A stretch of DNA of 64,000 bases, from NCBI GenBank assembly GCA_902634775.1, contig CACPLG010000002.1, forward strand, positions 53,697-117,696. The letters are read 5' to 3'. Origin of the DNA: an uncultured Pelagibacteraceae bacterium (GTDB lineage Bacteria; Pseudomonadota; Alphaproteobacteria; Pelagibacterales; Pelagibacteraceae). Of this stretch, positions 1 to 8,500 are shown piece after piece; position 1 is the first letter of the stretch, and each line of letters opens with the position of its first letter. The position numbers and the translations under genes are program-made. The notes beneath the pieces were generated by a model that was not told where the DNA came from, searched no databases, and saw only the letters and a list, made by a program, of their open reading frames with translations.

Positions 1-689
1 ATTTCTGTTGGTCCAGCAAATAAATCAATACCAACTTTACCAAACAAAATTCTTTTAGCTTCAGCTACAAATTGATTTCCAGGTCCAACTAAAATATCAG
101 CCGGAGCATTACCAAATAAACCATAGGTCATTGCAGCTATAGCAGGAACTCCACCTAAATTTAAAATTACATCAGCACCACATAAGTCAGCAGTATAAAT
201 TATAGCAGGGTGGGCACCTATATTTTCTTTTGGCGGGCTACATGCAATAATATTCTTAACTCCAGCTACCTTCGCGGTAGTTACACTCATAACAGCTGAA
301 GCGATATGCGCGTACCTTCCACCAGGAATATAACATCCTGCGGTATTTACCGGCACTAGTTTTTGTCCAGCATACAAACCATTTGAAAGCTCCACCTCAA
401 AGTCTTGACCATAGTTTTTCAATTGGGCTTCAGCAAATTTTTTAACTCTATCGTAAGAAAATTTAATATCGTCTTTAGTTTTTTGATCTAATTTCTTTTT
501 AATCTCTTCAATTTTTTCTTTAGATATAATTATTTCACCATCGTATTTATCAAATTTTTTTGTTAATTCTTTACAACCTTCTTCTTTTGATTTTTCAAGT
601 TCTTTTAAAAGATTTTGAACTATCTCTTTAGTTTTAGTATCGTCCGTTGAAGCTGTTTTAGTTGCTTTTTTCAAATATTTAATTGTCAT
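1..689 (-). CDS. hpsN: Sulfopropanediol 3-dehydrogenase-like protein (HpsN/HisD family), 3' end off the window
   Basis: NAD-dependent dehydrogenase of the histidinol dehydrogenase fold. The visible 229 residues start at an ATG (687-689, minus strand) with MTIKYLKKA and continue through AGCYIPGGRYAHIASAVMSV, TTAKVAG, IACSPP, ADILVGPGNQFVAEAKRILF and GIDLFAGPTE. The GCYxPGGRYxHIAS and VGPGNQFVAEAKR segments resemble my recollection of HpsN, which oxidises 2,3-dihydroxypropane-1-sulfonate (DHPS) to sulfolactate, more than biosynthetic HisD, where the first segment usually reads GxYVPGGKA. The C-terminal catalytic part lies outside the window. It shares its strand with the Pta-like gene just upstream, 23 bp away. 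Family is certain; DHPS as substrate is an inference supported by the sulfonate genes nearby. Confidence 0.8.
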   Translation of the reverse strand, partial: MTIKYLKKATKTASTDDTKTKEIVQNLLKELEKSKEEGCKELTKKFDKYDGEIIISKEKIEEIKKKLDQKTKDDIKFSYDRVKKFAEAQLKNYGQDFEVELSNGLYAGQKLVPVNTAGCYIPGGRYAHIASAVMSVTTAKVAGVKNIIACSPPKENIGAHPAIIYTADLCGADVILNLGGVPAIAAMTYGLFGNAPADILVGPGNQFVAEAKRILFGKVGIDLFAGPTE

Positions 690-712
690 TTATATAAATT
701 TATATTTCATTC

Positions 713-1624
713 TTAATCTAATGCAACAACTGCTGCAGCTATAGAAGCTAATCTTGCAACGGCTTCATCTGATCTACTAGTAATTACTACTGGAACTTTT
801 CCACCAACAACCACACCTGCTGCACATGCTCCCATAAAATATATCATCATTTTTACTAATGCATTACCAGTTTCAACACTTGGAACCAATAAAACATCAG
901 CATCACCAGCAACAATATTTTTAATTCCTTTAATAGAAGCTGATTTTTTAGAAATACTGTTATCAAATGCTAGCGGACCAAAAACATCTGCATCTAAATT
1001 TTCTTTTTTTGATAATTCGGTTATTTCTTTTGCCTCTATTGAACTTTGAATACTATCTAAAACTTCCTCTGTTGCAGATAAAACTGCAACTTTAGGTCTA
1101 TTATTTCCAATTCTCTTAGAGAAATTTATTACATTCTTTAAAATATGCATTTTCGTTTTCACATTTGGCAAAACATTTAAAGCTCCATCTGTAATGATTA
1201 AAGGCTTATCATTTTTATCTAAAGACATATGCCAAATATGACTAAGCCTAGTTTTTCCTAAAAGTTGATATTCCCTTTTTAAAACCTCTTTCATTAATAT
1301 ATCTGTGTGAATATGTCCTTTAACTATAATTTTAATTTTTCCCTCTTTCGCTAACTTAGCAGCCACAATTGCTGTATTATTTTCTACTGGTTCATGAATA
1401 ATTTCATACTGCGAAATATCAAATTTAATTTCTTCAGCATATTTTTGAATTTGATCTTTATCTCCTATAAAAATTGGTTTTATCAAATTTTCTTTGACCG
1501 CATCCATTACTGAAAGCATTGGCAAAGGTTTTCCAGCATTTACAATTGCTGCACTGACATCTTTCTTTTTGCTAGCCGCATCCAAAAGATTGTTGGGACA
1601 CACTATTTGCTTATCTGAAATCAT
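713..1624 (-). CDS. Phosphate acetyl/butyryltransferase family protein (Pta/Ptb-like)
   Basis: Transfers acyl groups between acyl phosphate and CoA in the PTA/PTB family. At 303 residues it is the short catalytic-domain form. Visible family features are the C-terminal GDADVLLVPSVETGNALVK segment, a following YFMGACAAGVVVGGKVPVV glycine/alanine-rich segment and ITSRSDEA near the end. The reading frame extends upstream to 1732, but the ATG at 1622-1624 (MISDKQIVCP) fits the family start and leaves a free gap before the divergent transporter at 1693. In sulfonate degraders a Pta converts the acetyl phosphate made by Xsc into acetyl-CoA, so a place next to hpsN and near tau genes is suggestive. 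Xsc itself is not in the window, so this link is an inference. Confidence 0.82.
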   Translation of the reverse strand: MISDKQIVCPNNLLDAASKKKDVSAAIVNAGKPLPMLSVMDAVKENLIKPIFIGDKDQIQKYAEEIKFDISQYEIIHEPVENNTAIVAAKLAKEGKIKIIVKGHIHTDILMKEVLKREYQLLGKTRLSHIWHMSLDKNDKPLIITDGALNVLPNVKTKMHILKNVINFSKRIGNNRPKVAVLSATEEVLDSIQSSIEAKEITELSKKENLDADVFGPLAFDNSISKKSASIKGIKNIVAGDADVLLVPSVETGNALVKMMIYFMGACAAGVVVGGKVPVVITSRSDEAVARLASIAAAVVALD

Positions 1625-1692
1625 TAAAAATCTTATATTTGTTTTTATAATGAGTATAAAGGAATTTGAGCATATTTGTGGTATTATAAATT

Positions 1693-2547
1693 GTGGAAAT
1701 TGTAACGAAAATAACACCAATAATACTTGCATTAATAATGCTTGGATTGGGATTAGGTTTAAAACTCGAAGATTTTACAAGAGTATTTAAAACACCTAAA
1801 GATTTTATAGTTGGTTTTATTTCACAACTAATAATTCTTCCAATTGTTGCTTATCTATTAATTATAATTTTGAAAACACCTCCTGAAATCGCAATTGGAG
1901 TAATGATTATTGCTGCAGCACCAGGAGGAGTTACTTCAAACGTTATGACTAAATTTGCTGACGGGGATGTTGCTCTATCAATTTCTTTAACGGCAATAAT
2001 AAGTTTATTAAGTATATTTACAGTTCCTTTTATAATATTTACATCTGCTGATTTATTTGGAATTACTAATATTTCAGAAAATATATCAATGATTGGTATC
2101 GCATTTAAAATGTTTTTAGTTGTTTCTGTGCCAGTTATATTAGGTATGATTATAAGAAAATTTGCAGAAAATTTTGTAGCTTCAAAAGTAGAAACATTTA
2201 ACAAACTTAATATTGTATTATTTGCAGTTTTTTTCTTTGCAGCGTTTTATGAAGAAAGAGAAAACTTAATAAATTTATTGAAACAAGCAGGTCTTATTGC
2301 TTTAATCTTAAATGTGACAATGATGATAATTGCATATTATCTTGGTAAAATTTTTGCATCAGGATTTAAGCAACTTAAATGTATTGCTTTAGAATGTGGT
2401 TTGCAAAATGGGACTTTAGCATTGTTTGTTTCTACACAAATATTTGGATCTGATATATTGTATGCAATACCAACAGGTGCCTACGCACTTATAATGTATA
2501 TAACTGGGTTCACTTTTGTATTTTTACTAAGACGAACTACTAATTAA
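1693..2547 (+). CDS. BASS-family (bile acid:Na+ symporter-like) membrane transporter
   Basis: A 284-residue integral membrane protein, probably importing an organic anion with sodium. It begins with GTG; the first helix contains LALIMLGLGLGLK, the usual N-terminal BASS pattern. About nine hydrophobic segments follow, with the conserved APGGVTSNVMTKFADGDVAL segment near residues 75-95 and ECGLQNGTLALF near residue 235, both family hallmarks around the substrate/Na+ site. It runs divergently from the Pta-like gene (68 bp apart) and its 3' end overlaps the convergent dehydrogenase gene by 21 bp. BASS proteins carry bile acids, pantoate, pyruvate and other acids; here a C3 sulfonate or other organic acid is conceivable, but the sequence does not define it. 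Confidence 0.88.
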   Translation: MEIVTKITPIILALIMLGLGLGLKLEDFTRVFKTPKDFIVGFISQLIILPIVAYLLIIILKTPPEIAIGVMIIAAAPGGVTSNVMTKFADGDVALSISLTAIISLLSIFTVPFIIFTSADLFGITNISENISMIGIAFKMFLVVSVPVILGMIIRKFAENFVASKVETFNKLNIVLFAVFFFAAFYEERENLINLLKQAGLIALILNVTMMIIAYYLGKIFASGFKQLKCIALECGLQNGTLALFVSTQIFGSDILYAIPTGAYALIMYITGFTFVFLLRRTTN

Positions 2548-3546
2548 TTTTTCTAAATCTTTTTTTATTTCTTTTGGTAAGTTGATTTTCTTTTTGGAAT
2601 TTTTTGAGAATCTTTTTGCCTTATTTTCCCCAGGATAAGAAATTGAGGCAAAACCTTTGACACGTGGAAGTTTTTTAATAATTTTAATATTTTCTTTTAT
2701 TCTTTTAATATAATTTTTTCCAATAAAGATATTTGGTTTAATAGCTAAAAATAAATGACCAACATTTTGAGGTCCCCTAAAATCATCAAATGGATCTCTG
2801 ACTTTCCCACCATGACCAGCCCCTGTCATTACTCCACTTAAAATATCAACCATCCAAGCTAAACCTGATCCTCTAAAACCTCCAATGGGAAGCTGAACCC
2901 CTTCTAAAGCTTTTTTAGCATTTATTGTGGGGTTTCCATTGTTATCTAAGGCAACACCAGCTGGAATTTTTTTACCAAGTCTAGCAGCAACTCTAATTAT
3001 ACCTCTATTAATCATTGAAACAGATGTGTCTAAAATAAATGGTACTTTTCCTCCTGATGGAGTTCCAAAACAAATTGGATTAGTTCCGAACAAAGTTTTT
3101 TTTGCGCCATAAGGTGCTATTGCAGGTGGAGCATTAGTAAAACACCAAACCATTAAATTTTTTTTTACTGCTTGTTCTACATAGTAGCCAGATAAACCAT
3201 AATGACCTGAATTTTTTACACCAACTAATCCAATACCTGTTTTTTTTGTACTCTTTATCAAAGTTTTAATCGCGGTATCTGCAGCAACAAAACCAATTGA
3301 ATTGTTTGCATCAATAAATGATATCGAATTAGATATTTTCTTAATCTTAATTTTTGGTTTTGGATTAATGACTTTTTTCTTAATTCTTTCACAATACATT
3401 TTAAGTCTTGATATACCATGACCATATGCACCGACATATTCAGCATTTATTAAAGCATCCGCACTTATTGATGCATGAGAAAGATTTAATCCTCTTTTTC
3501 TCAATATTTGGATTACAATTTTTTTTAGTTTTTTTCCATCAACCAT
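2527..3546 (-). CDS. Malate/L-lactate dehydrogenase family oxidoreductase (ComC/YlbC-like)
   Basis: NAD(P)-dependent 2-hydroxyacid dehydrogenase of the Ldh_2 family, 339 residues, distinct from classical Rossmann lactate dehydrogenases. Family signatures are HGISRLKMYCERI near residue 43 (the conserved His-Gly-Ser/Thr-Arg), VGVKNSGHYGLSGYYVEQA near residue 110, TNAPPAIAPYGAKKTLFGTNP near residue 140 and FRGSGLAWMVDILSG near residue 225. Members act on malate, ureidoglycolate, delta-1-piperideine-2-carboxylate and (R)-3-sulfolactate. With an HpsN-like enzyme (which makes sulfolactate) close by, a sulfolactate/sulfopyruvate role is attractive but unproven. Its stop overlaps the BASS gene and its start overlaps the upstream sugar-dehydrogenase-like gene by 22 bp, suggesting cotranscription with that gene. 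Confidence 0.82.
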   Translation of the reverse strand: MVDGKKLKKIVIQILRKRGLNLSHASISADALINAEYVGAYGHGISRLKMYCERIKKKVINPKPKIKIKKISNSISFIDANNSIGFVAADTAIKTLIKSTKKTGIGLVGVKNSGHYGLSGYYVEQAVKKNLMVWCFTNAPPAIAPYGAKKTLFGTNPICFGTPSGGKVPFILDTSVSMINRGIIRVAARLGKKIPAGVALDNNGNPTINAKKALEGVQLPIGGFRGSGLAWMVDILSGVMTGAGHGGKVRDPFDDFRGPQNVGHLFLAIKPNIFIGKNYIKRIKENIKIIKKLPRVKGFASISYPGENKAKRFSKNSKKKINLPKEIKKDLEKLISSSS

Positions 3547-4586
3547 AAACCGTCCTTACTAAGAAAATAAATCTTTCCGTTGACGGGATGAACCTGAATA
3601 TCTCTAATTCTTCCAATTTGATTTTGAAATATAATTTTTTCTCGCACATTTTTTGTGTCAGAAAAATCAAGCTTTCTCAAAGACATATCTTTTAAAGATG
3701 TAACTAATGCTTGACCATTCCATTCTTTAAATTCATTACCTTTATAAATTGTTATTGCACTTGTTGCAATTGATGGAACCCAATATTTAATAGCTTTTGT
3801 GTAACCTGGCATCCATTTTGGTCCTATCTTAGTTCCACTATAATTTGTTCCACCCCAACCTAATATTTTCCATCCGTAATTTTCACCCTTTTTGATTTCT
3901 CCAAACCAATCTCCACCTTTTGCTCCATGATTACTTGCATAAACTTTTTTATCAAAAGGAGATATTGTTAATCCTTGTGGGTTTCTTACACCAATTTGAA
4001 ATATTTCTGGCAACCAATCTTTTTTATCAATAAATTTTGGATTATCTTTTGGAATACTTCCGTCTAATTTAATCCTTATAATACTTCCAGGATGTTGAGT
4101 TGGATCTTGTGCTATCATTCCTTGTCCTCTTTCACCAACTGATGCAAAAAGAAATTCATCTTTAACTGCTAGTCTTGAACCAAAATGATAACCTGAGTTT
4201 ATAGGTGGTTGAGCAACAAATATGTTATCAAATTTTAATTCACCTTTATCTAAATTTGCTCTTGCGATGGAAGTAGTCGATTTAAATTTTCCGTGATCTT
4301 CAGAGTAACTTACATATACAATATTATCTTTATATAGAATATCTAACAAACCTCCCTGACCATCTTCTAAAATTTTTAAATTATGATTTACTTCTGAATT
4401 ATTGCCAGTGTTTAGATTTATTAATTTAATTTTTCCTGACTTTTCAGTAATTAATAATTCTTTACTAGAAACAAAAGTTGAGCCCCAAGGAGCATCTAAA
4501 TCTGTGATTTTGCTAATTCTAAATTCTTTTGCTTCAGCTGATACTGAAAATATAAATAAAAAAAGAATTATCCCTTTCCACGCCAT
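3525..4586 (-). CDS. Soluble PQQ-dependent sugar dehydrogenase-like protein (GSDH/YliI family)
   Basis: Predicted periplasmic beta-propeller oxidoreductase of 353 residues. A signal peptide is evident (MAWKGIILFLFIFSVSAEAKE, cleavage probably after the Ala/Glu-Ala stretch near residue 19). Family features are LDAPWGSTF, GGLLDILY, GYHFGSRLAV, GERGQGMIAQDPTQHPGSII, VRNPQGLTI, SNHGAKGGDWFGEI, ENYGWKILGWG and a C-terminal RIRDIQVHPVNGKIYFL blade. These match the glucose/sorbosone dehydrogenase family, in which E. coli YliI uses PQQ to oxidise aldose sugars. The gene overlaps the end of the ABC permease gene by 19 bp, so it seems to be the tail of the tau-type operon; the functional link is unclear. 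PQQ dependence is family knowledge and the substrate is unknown. Confidence 0.85.
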   Translation of the reverse strand: MAWKGIILFLFIFSVSAEAKEFRISKITDLDAPWGSTFVSSKELLITEKSGKIKLINLNTGNNSEVNHNLKILEDGQGGLLDILYKDNIVYVSYSEDHGKFKSTTSIARANLDKGELKFDNIFVAQPPINSGYHFGSRLAVKDEFLFASVGERGQGMIAQDPTQHPGSIIRIKLDGSIPKDNPKFIDKKDWLPEIFQIGVRNPQGLTISPFDKKVYASNHGAKGGDWFGEIKKGENYGWKILGWGGTNYSGTKIGPKWMPGYTKAIKYWVPSIATSAITIYKGNEFKEWNGQALVTSLKDMSLRKLDFSDTKNVREKIIFQNQIGRIRDIQVHPVNGKIYFLSKDGLWLMEKN

Positions 4587-6493
4587 GGAATAGTTTTATC
4601 TATTATTTTTCTTAATGTAACGTCGAATAAAAGTCCCAGCATACCCATAATGAAAATAGTTATCCAAATAACCTCATATTGGAAATATTTTTTTGCGACA
4701 TTTTCAACAAATCCTATTCCTGTAGTACCTGCTAAAAATTCTGCTGCAACAAGTGTTCCCCAGCACATTCCAACTGCAACTCTAATCCCTGTAAGAATTT
4801 CTGGTAAAGAGTTTGGAAAAATTACATATCTTAAAATTTGTTTTTTAGATGCACCAAGTGAATGAGCTGCATGAATTTTAGAAAGTTGAGTTCCAGATGC
4901 ACCAGCTCTTGCAGAAATAATCATTATTGATAAAGAGACCATAAATAATAAAAATACTTTTCCAGTATTATCGATACCTAGAACTGAAATAATTAAAGGA
5001 GCCCATGCTAATGGTGGCACAGGTCTGTAAAGTTCAATTAAAGGATCAAAGAAACCTTTAGCAAATCTATTTAAGCCCATAAACAATCCCAAAGGAACAC
5101 CAATCAGAATTCCAAAGATAAGTCCTAAAAATACTCTTAAAAATGAATCCCAAATATGTCCATAAGGAACTGGAATTTTAAATAATTTAAAATCTCCTGT
5201 GACAACTTTTAAAACTTTCCCCTTAAAATTTTGTTCAACAACACCGTCCTTAGTATGTATCGGATATTCTCCTGGGAGAATATCAGCAATCCAATCTGGT
5301 AAAATAAATCCAACTATTTTACTAACATCCATCATATCAATCCAAAGTAGAGGGATATTCTTGTAACCAACACTTGGTTTAGACATTAATATAAACTTGT
5401 TTAATGTATCAGAAGGTTTTGGTAGCCATCTTCCAGACCCTTGTTCTGAACAACTAGTACCACTAGAAATAATCGTTCCCGCTGGAAATAAGAACATATC
5501 CACCAGTCTTAAACCACCTTGTTCAGACTTTTGAACATTATCAAATTCAATAATTGCATTTTGCATTTCATTTAAAGCATTAGGCGGGTAAATACTTGCA
5601 TACTCAATTCTTCTTGCAATTTTTACAATATCTTTAGCATAAGTAGACGCTACTTCCCCAGTATCATCTAAACCACTTCTGTATTCTTTAATTTTATCTT
5701 TTAATTCCTTAATTGAATTTTTGAACTGTGGATTGTGATTTCTTAATTTAAAAAACTTATCGCTTATAATCTCAAGTTCTTTTGCAGCAGCATCAAATTT
5801 AAGACCTTTGCTAGTAGCAGGGACTAAAGGAACTTCAATGGTATTCTCTATTGATCCAGTTCCTGATTGAACTTTTGTAATACCCCAATTACCTTGTTCA
5901 GATACTGCTCTTTGTCTTTCATTTCTTTCTTCATCCGTTTCATAAGGATATTCTTTCTTTTTAAAGTTTGCCGTTAAAAGTCTTAATTCTTCAGTCATTT
6001 CTTTTAACTTAATTTTTGTATCTGTTTCCACTAAATTATCGTTTGTTAATAACGGAATTAGTTGTTTAGTTTTACTGACAAAACCAACTAAAATTGTTTT
6101 TTGTTGAGTGTTTAAATCCGGAGAACTTTGTATTTCGTTAGTAATTAATTGAAGATTTTTATTTTCAATCTTGATTATTGATGTACTTTTGAATTCTCTT
6201 TCCTCTATTGGAAATTGATATTTCAATCCTAAAAGAGACTCATTTACTTTTGCTACCTGACATAATTCATTTGCAGATTTCGGATAAAATCCTTTGGCGA
6301 TATCCCAAGAGTAATATAACCAAACTAATAATATTGCACCACTTCCAACAATTATCCAATGCGTTCCACCTTTTGCTCTTTCAGGGTTACCAAATACAGC
6401 ATCAACTTTTTCTGTCTTTATTAATCTTCTTCCATAAAGAATACATCCGACAATCGATACTAGGATTGATATTGTAATAAATTGGGTAAACAT
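4568..6493 (-). CDS. tauC: TauC/SsuC-like ABC permease with a large extra N-terminal domain
   Basis: Inner-membrane permease for a nitrate/sulfonate/taurine-type importer. It has 641 residues against roughly 250-280 for a standard TauC. The permease core is the C-terminal third (about 440-641), with several membrane helices and the cytoplasmic coupling loop HAAHSLGASKKQILRYVIFP that contacts the ATPase, followed by LPEILTGIRVAVGM. The N-terminus adds two helices (about 5-20 and 46-62) and then some 350 mostly hydrophilic residues rich in Lys/Glu, partly coiled-coil-like, before the core. I do not recognise this insertion; it may be an extracytoplasmic domain meeting the binding protein. The gene is 1 bp from tauB and overlaps the downstream GSDH-like gene. 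Confidence 0.85.
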   Translation of the reverse strand: MFTQFITISILVSIVGCILYGRRLIKTEKVDAVFGNPERAKGGTHWIIVGSGAILLVWLYYSWDIAKGFYPKSANELCQVAKVNESLLGLKYQFPIEEREFKSTSIIKIENKNLQLITNEIQSSPDLNTQQKTILVGFVSKTKQLIPLLTNDNLVETDTKIKLKEMTEELRLLTANFKKKEYPYETDEERNERQRAVSEQGNWGITKVQSGTGSIENTIEVPLVPATSKGLKFDAAAKELEIISDKFFKLRNHNPQFKNSIKELKDKIKEYRSGLDDTGEVASTYAKDIVKIARRIEYASIYPPNALNEMQNAIIEFDNVQKSEQGGLRLVDMFLFPAGTIISSGTSCSEQGSGRWLPKPSDTLNKFILMSKPSVGYKNIPLLWIDMMDVSKIVGFILPDWIADILPGEYPIHTKDGVVEQNFKGKVLKVVTGDFKLFKIPVPYGHIWDSFLRVFLGLIFGILIGVPLGLFMGLNRFAKGFFDPLIELYRPVPPLAWAPLIISVLGIDNTGKVFLLFMVSLSIMIISARAGASGTQLSKIHAAHSLGASKKQILRYVIFPNSLPEILTGIRVAVGMCWGTLVAAEFLAGTTGIGFVENVAKKYFQYEVIWITIFIMGMLGLLFDVTLRKIIDKTIPWRGKG

Positions 6494-7291
6494 TTAATTA
6501 TCTTTCCCCATTATTTCTTCTTCCATGTTCCATATCATGGTTAGTATTTCTTCTCTTTTTGATGAAAATTCTGTATTTTTTTTGATTTCCCTTAAGTCTT
6601 CTTCTAAACCCATTTTAGCAAATGGAAGTTTATATTCCTTATGAATTCTTCCTGGCCTTGGAGCCATTACATATAATCTTTCACCTAATAATAAAGCTTC
6701 TTCAACTGAGTGGGTAATTAAAATAATTGTCTTTCCAGTTTCTTTCCAAATTTTTAACACAAGAGACTGCATCTTCTCTCTTGTTAAAGCATCTAATGCA
6801 CCTAAAGGTTCATCCATTAAAATTAAATCAGGATCATTAATCAAACATCTAGCAAGCGCTACTCTTTGTTGCATACCACCTGATAATTGGTAAGTAGGAG
6901 TATTCCCGAAACCTTTTAGACCGACTATTTCTAACCACTCATCAACTTTTTTTTGTGTTTCACCTGGATCTTTTTTCTTCATTCTTAATCCAAAGTTGAC
7001 GTTTTCAGAAACAGTTAACCATTCAAATAAAGCTCCCTGTTGAAATACCATTCCTCTATCAACTCCAGGACCATTAATTTCATTTGAACCTAAAGTAATA
7101 GTTCCTGATGTAGGTCTAATAAAACCAGCTGCAATATTTAGTAAAGTTGTTTTTCCACATCCTGAAGGACCAAGTACTGTTAACAGCTCACCCTTTTTGA
7201 TTGTGAAATTTAAATCTTTTAATGCATGAACCGTTTCTCCTTTAGGAGATTTAAAGATCATATTTAAATTTTGAGAAACTAAATCACTCAT
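6494..7291 (-). CDS. tauB: TauB/SsuB-like ABC transporter ATPase
   Basis: Cytoplasmic ATPase of 265 residues that powers the importer. Walker A is GPSGCGKT at 41-48, the Q-loop lies in VFQQGALFEWLTV near 84, the ABC signature LSGGMQQRVALARCL starts at 136, Walker B LILMDEP is at 156-162 with the D-loop GALD just after, and the switch histidine is in LITHSVEEAL near 194. The order and spacing are those of nitrate/sulfonate/taurine ATPases. It lies directly upstream of the permease gene on the same strand; a terminator-like hairpin separates it from tauA upstream. Confidence 0.93.
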   Translation of the reverse strand: MSDLVSQNLNMIFKSPKGETVHALKDLNFTIKKGELLTVLGPSGCGKTTLLNIAAGFIRPTSGTITLGSNEINGPGVDRGMVFQQGALFEWLTVSENVNFGLRMKKKDPGETQKKVDEWLEIVGLKGFGNTPTYQLSGGMQQRVALARCLINDPDLILMDEPLGALDALTREKMQSLVLKIWKETGKTIILITHSVEEALLLGERLYVMAPRPGRIHKEYKLPFAKMGLEEDLREIKKNTEFSSKREEILTMIWNMEEEIMGKDN

Positions 7292-7317
7292 AACAAGACC
7301 TTACATTAAAATTTGTG

Positions 7318-7358
7318 CAAAAAAAATAGGCACCAATTAAAAAAATTGGCGCCTATTT
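7318..7358 (-). terminator. Hairpin with U-tract between tauA and tauB
   Basis: On the minus strand the arms at 7344-7358 and 7324-7338 form a 15-bp stem with one G-U pair and a 5-nt A/T loop (read on the plus strand: AAATAGGCACCAATT, a loop of As, then AATTGGCGCCTATTT). The 3' arm runs directly into a run of eight Us. This is a classical intrinsic terminator placed about 20 bp after the tauA stop and 30 bp before tauB. Placed inside the operon it probably acts as an attenuator, giving more binding-protein mRNA than ATPase/permease mRNA. Confidence 0.85.
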
Positions 7359-7378
7359 AATTCTATTTTACCTTTAGA

Positions 7379-8320
7379 TTATAAAGGTAAGAAACTAGTG
7401 TCTACGTTTCCTCTTGGTGTTCCCATTCCTTTTAAGAATGCATCAAGATTTCCTTTAGTCATAGATTGCTTAGTTTCTGATGGTGTTAAGAATTTGAAAC
7501 CACTTAAAGTTTCTTTCATATCACCAACTTTCATTTCAGAAGCCTTAGACATTGAATTCATGTCGCTTTTGCCAGCTCTGTATCTGTCATTAGCTTCATG
7601 AGTTACTTCTATAAAAGTTCTAAGCATTCCAGGATTTTCTTTCATGAACTTAGTAGTTACTGAAGTAATATCTATACCTAGGATACCAGCATCTCTTGCT
7701 TCTTGAACTGTAAGTAATCTTGTTCCAACAGCTGTTGCAGCTTTAATTGAATTACCACCAAATAAACATGCCATTACAACATCACCACTTACTAATGCAG
7801 CAGCACCTTCTTCAGGGTCCATTTGAATAATATCCATTTTTTTTCTGTCTGCGCCAACAACTTTCATACTTTCATCAAAAACGTATTCAGCCATTGTTCC
7901 TAGTGGTACAGCAACTTTTTTACCTTCAAGTTCAGTAGCATTAGCTTTTGTAATTCCTGAAGCATTTGAAGTTACACAAGTTGTTCCACCCATTCCATAT
8001 TCCATAGCTATATCTACAAGTTTGATAGGTGCTTTAGATTTAACTGCGTTTATGAAAGGTACTAAACCTTGTGAGTAAGAAATATCGATGTCTCCCGCTA
8101 ACATAGCGTCAGTCATTGCTCCACCGTTTGTGAAGTTAGTCCACTTAACTGGTACACCTAAAGCTTTAGCAAAATTTTTCTTCTGCATGTCTTCTAGGTT
8201 TGGACTAGGCCATTCTAAAAAGTAAGCAACTCTAACTTCTTTTGCAGCTGAATTAGCTACTGAAATAGTTAAGTTAAGAGCCAAGATACTTCCAAGAATA
8301 AAACTTAGTATTTTTCTCAT
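7379..8320 (-). CDS. tauA: Taurine/sulfonate-type ABC substrate-binding protein
   Basis: Periplasmic binding protein of 313 residues that captures the ligand for TauBC. A signal peptide covers about residues 1-25 (MRKILSFILGSILALNLTIS, then VANSAAKE). The mature part starts with EVRVAYFLEWPSPN and includes GGAMTDAMLAGDIDISYSQG, as in NMT1/TauA family proteins. A strong Shine-Dalgarno sequence, GGAGAGG (8326-8332 on the minus strand), supports the start. It is divergent from the aminotransferase operon with 180 bp between, which must hold both promoters. The ligand could be taurine, another small sulfonate or a related amine; the gene context favours taurine. Confidence 0.88.
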   Translation of the reverse strand: MRKILSFILGSILALNLTISVANSAAKEVRVAYFLEWPSPNLEDMQKKNFAKALGVPVKWTNFTNGGAMTDAMLAGDIDISYSQGLVPFINAVKSKAPIKLVDIAMEYGMGGTTCVTSNASGITKANATELEGKKVAVPLGTMAEYVFDESMKVVGADRKKMDIIQMDPEEGAAALVSGDVVMACLFGGNSIKAATAVGTRLLTVQEARDAGILGIDITSVTTKFMKENPGMLRTFIEVTHEANDRYRAGKSDMNSMSKASEMKVGDMKETLSGFKFLTPSETKQSMTKGNLDAFLKGMGTPRGNVDTSFLPL

Positions 8321-8500
8321 TTATTCCTCTCCTTATTTAAATTTATAACCAGTATTTAAGTTGAAAATAGACCAGAAGTAAATGAAGTTGTTAACAGGAA
8401 TGGGTGTCAAAATAGACTATTCAATTTTTGGTTGTACTGCTATAATAGATTTTTATAGTTAATTAATATTAATTAGTCTAAATATTATGAATAGAAAAAA

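Noticed and set aside
1..689. Reading the HisD-fold gene as histidinol dehydrogenase of histidine synthesis
   Set aside because: Its wording (MTIKYLKKA start, GCYxPGGRYxHIAS, VGPGNQFVAEAKR) fits HpsN better and there are no his genes around it.
1625..1732. 36-residue N-terminal extension of the Pta-like protein
   Set aside because: It would overlap the divergent transporter gene, is low in family resemblance, and an ATG at 1622-1624 fits the family start.
8321..8500. Riboswitch in the tauA-aminotransferase gap
   Set aside because: The gap is A+T-rich with no long stem-loop set of a known class; it more likely just holds two promoters.
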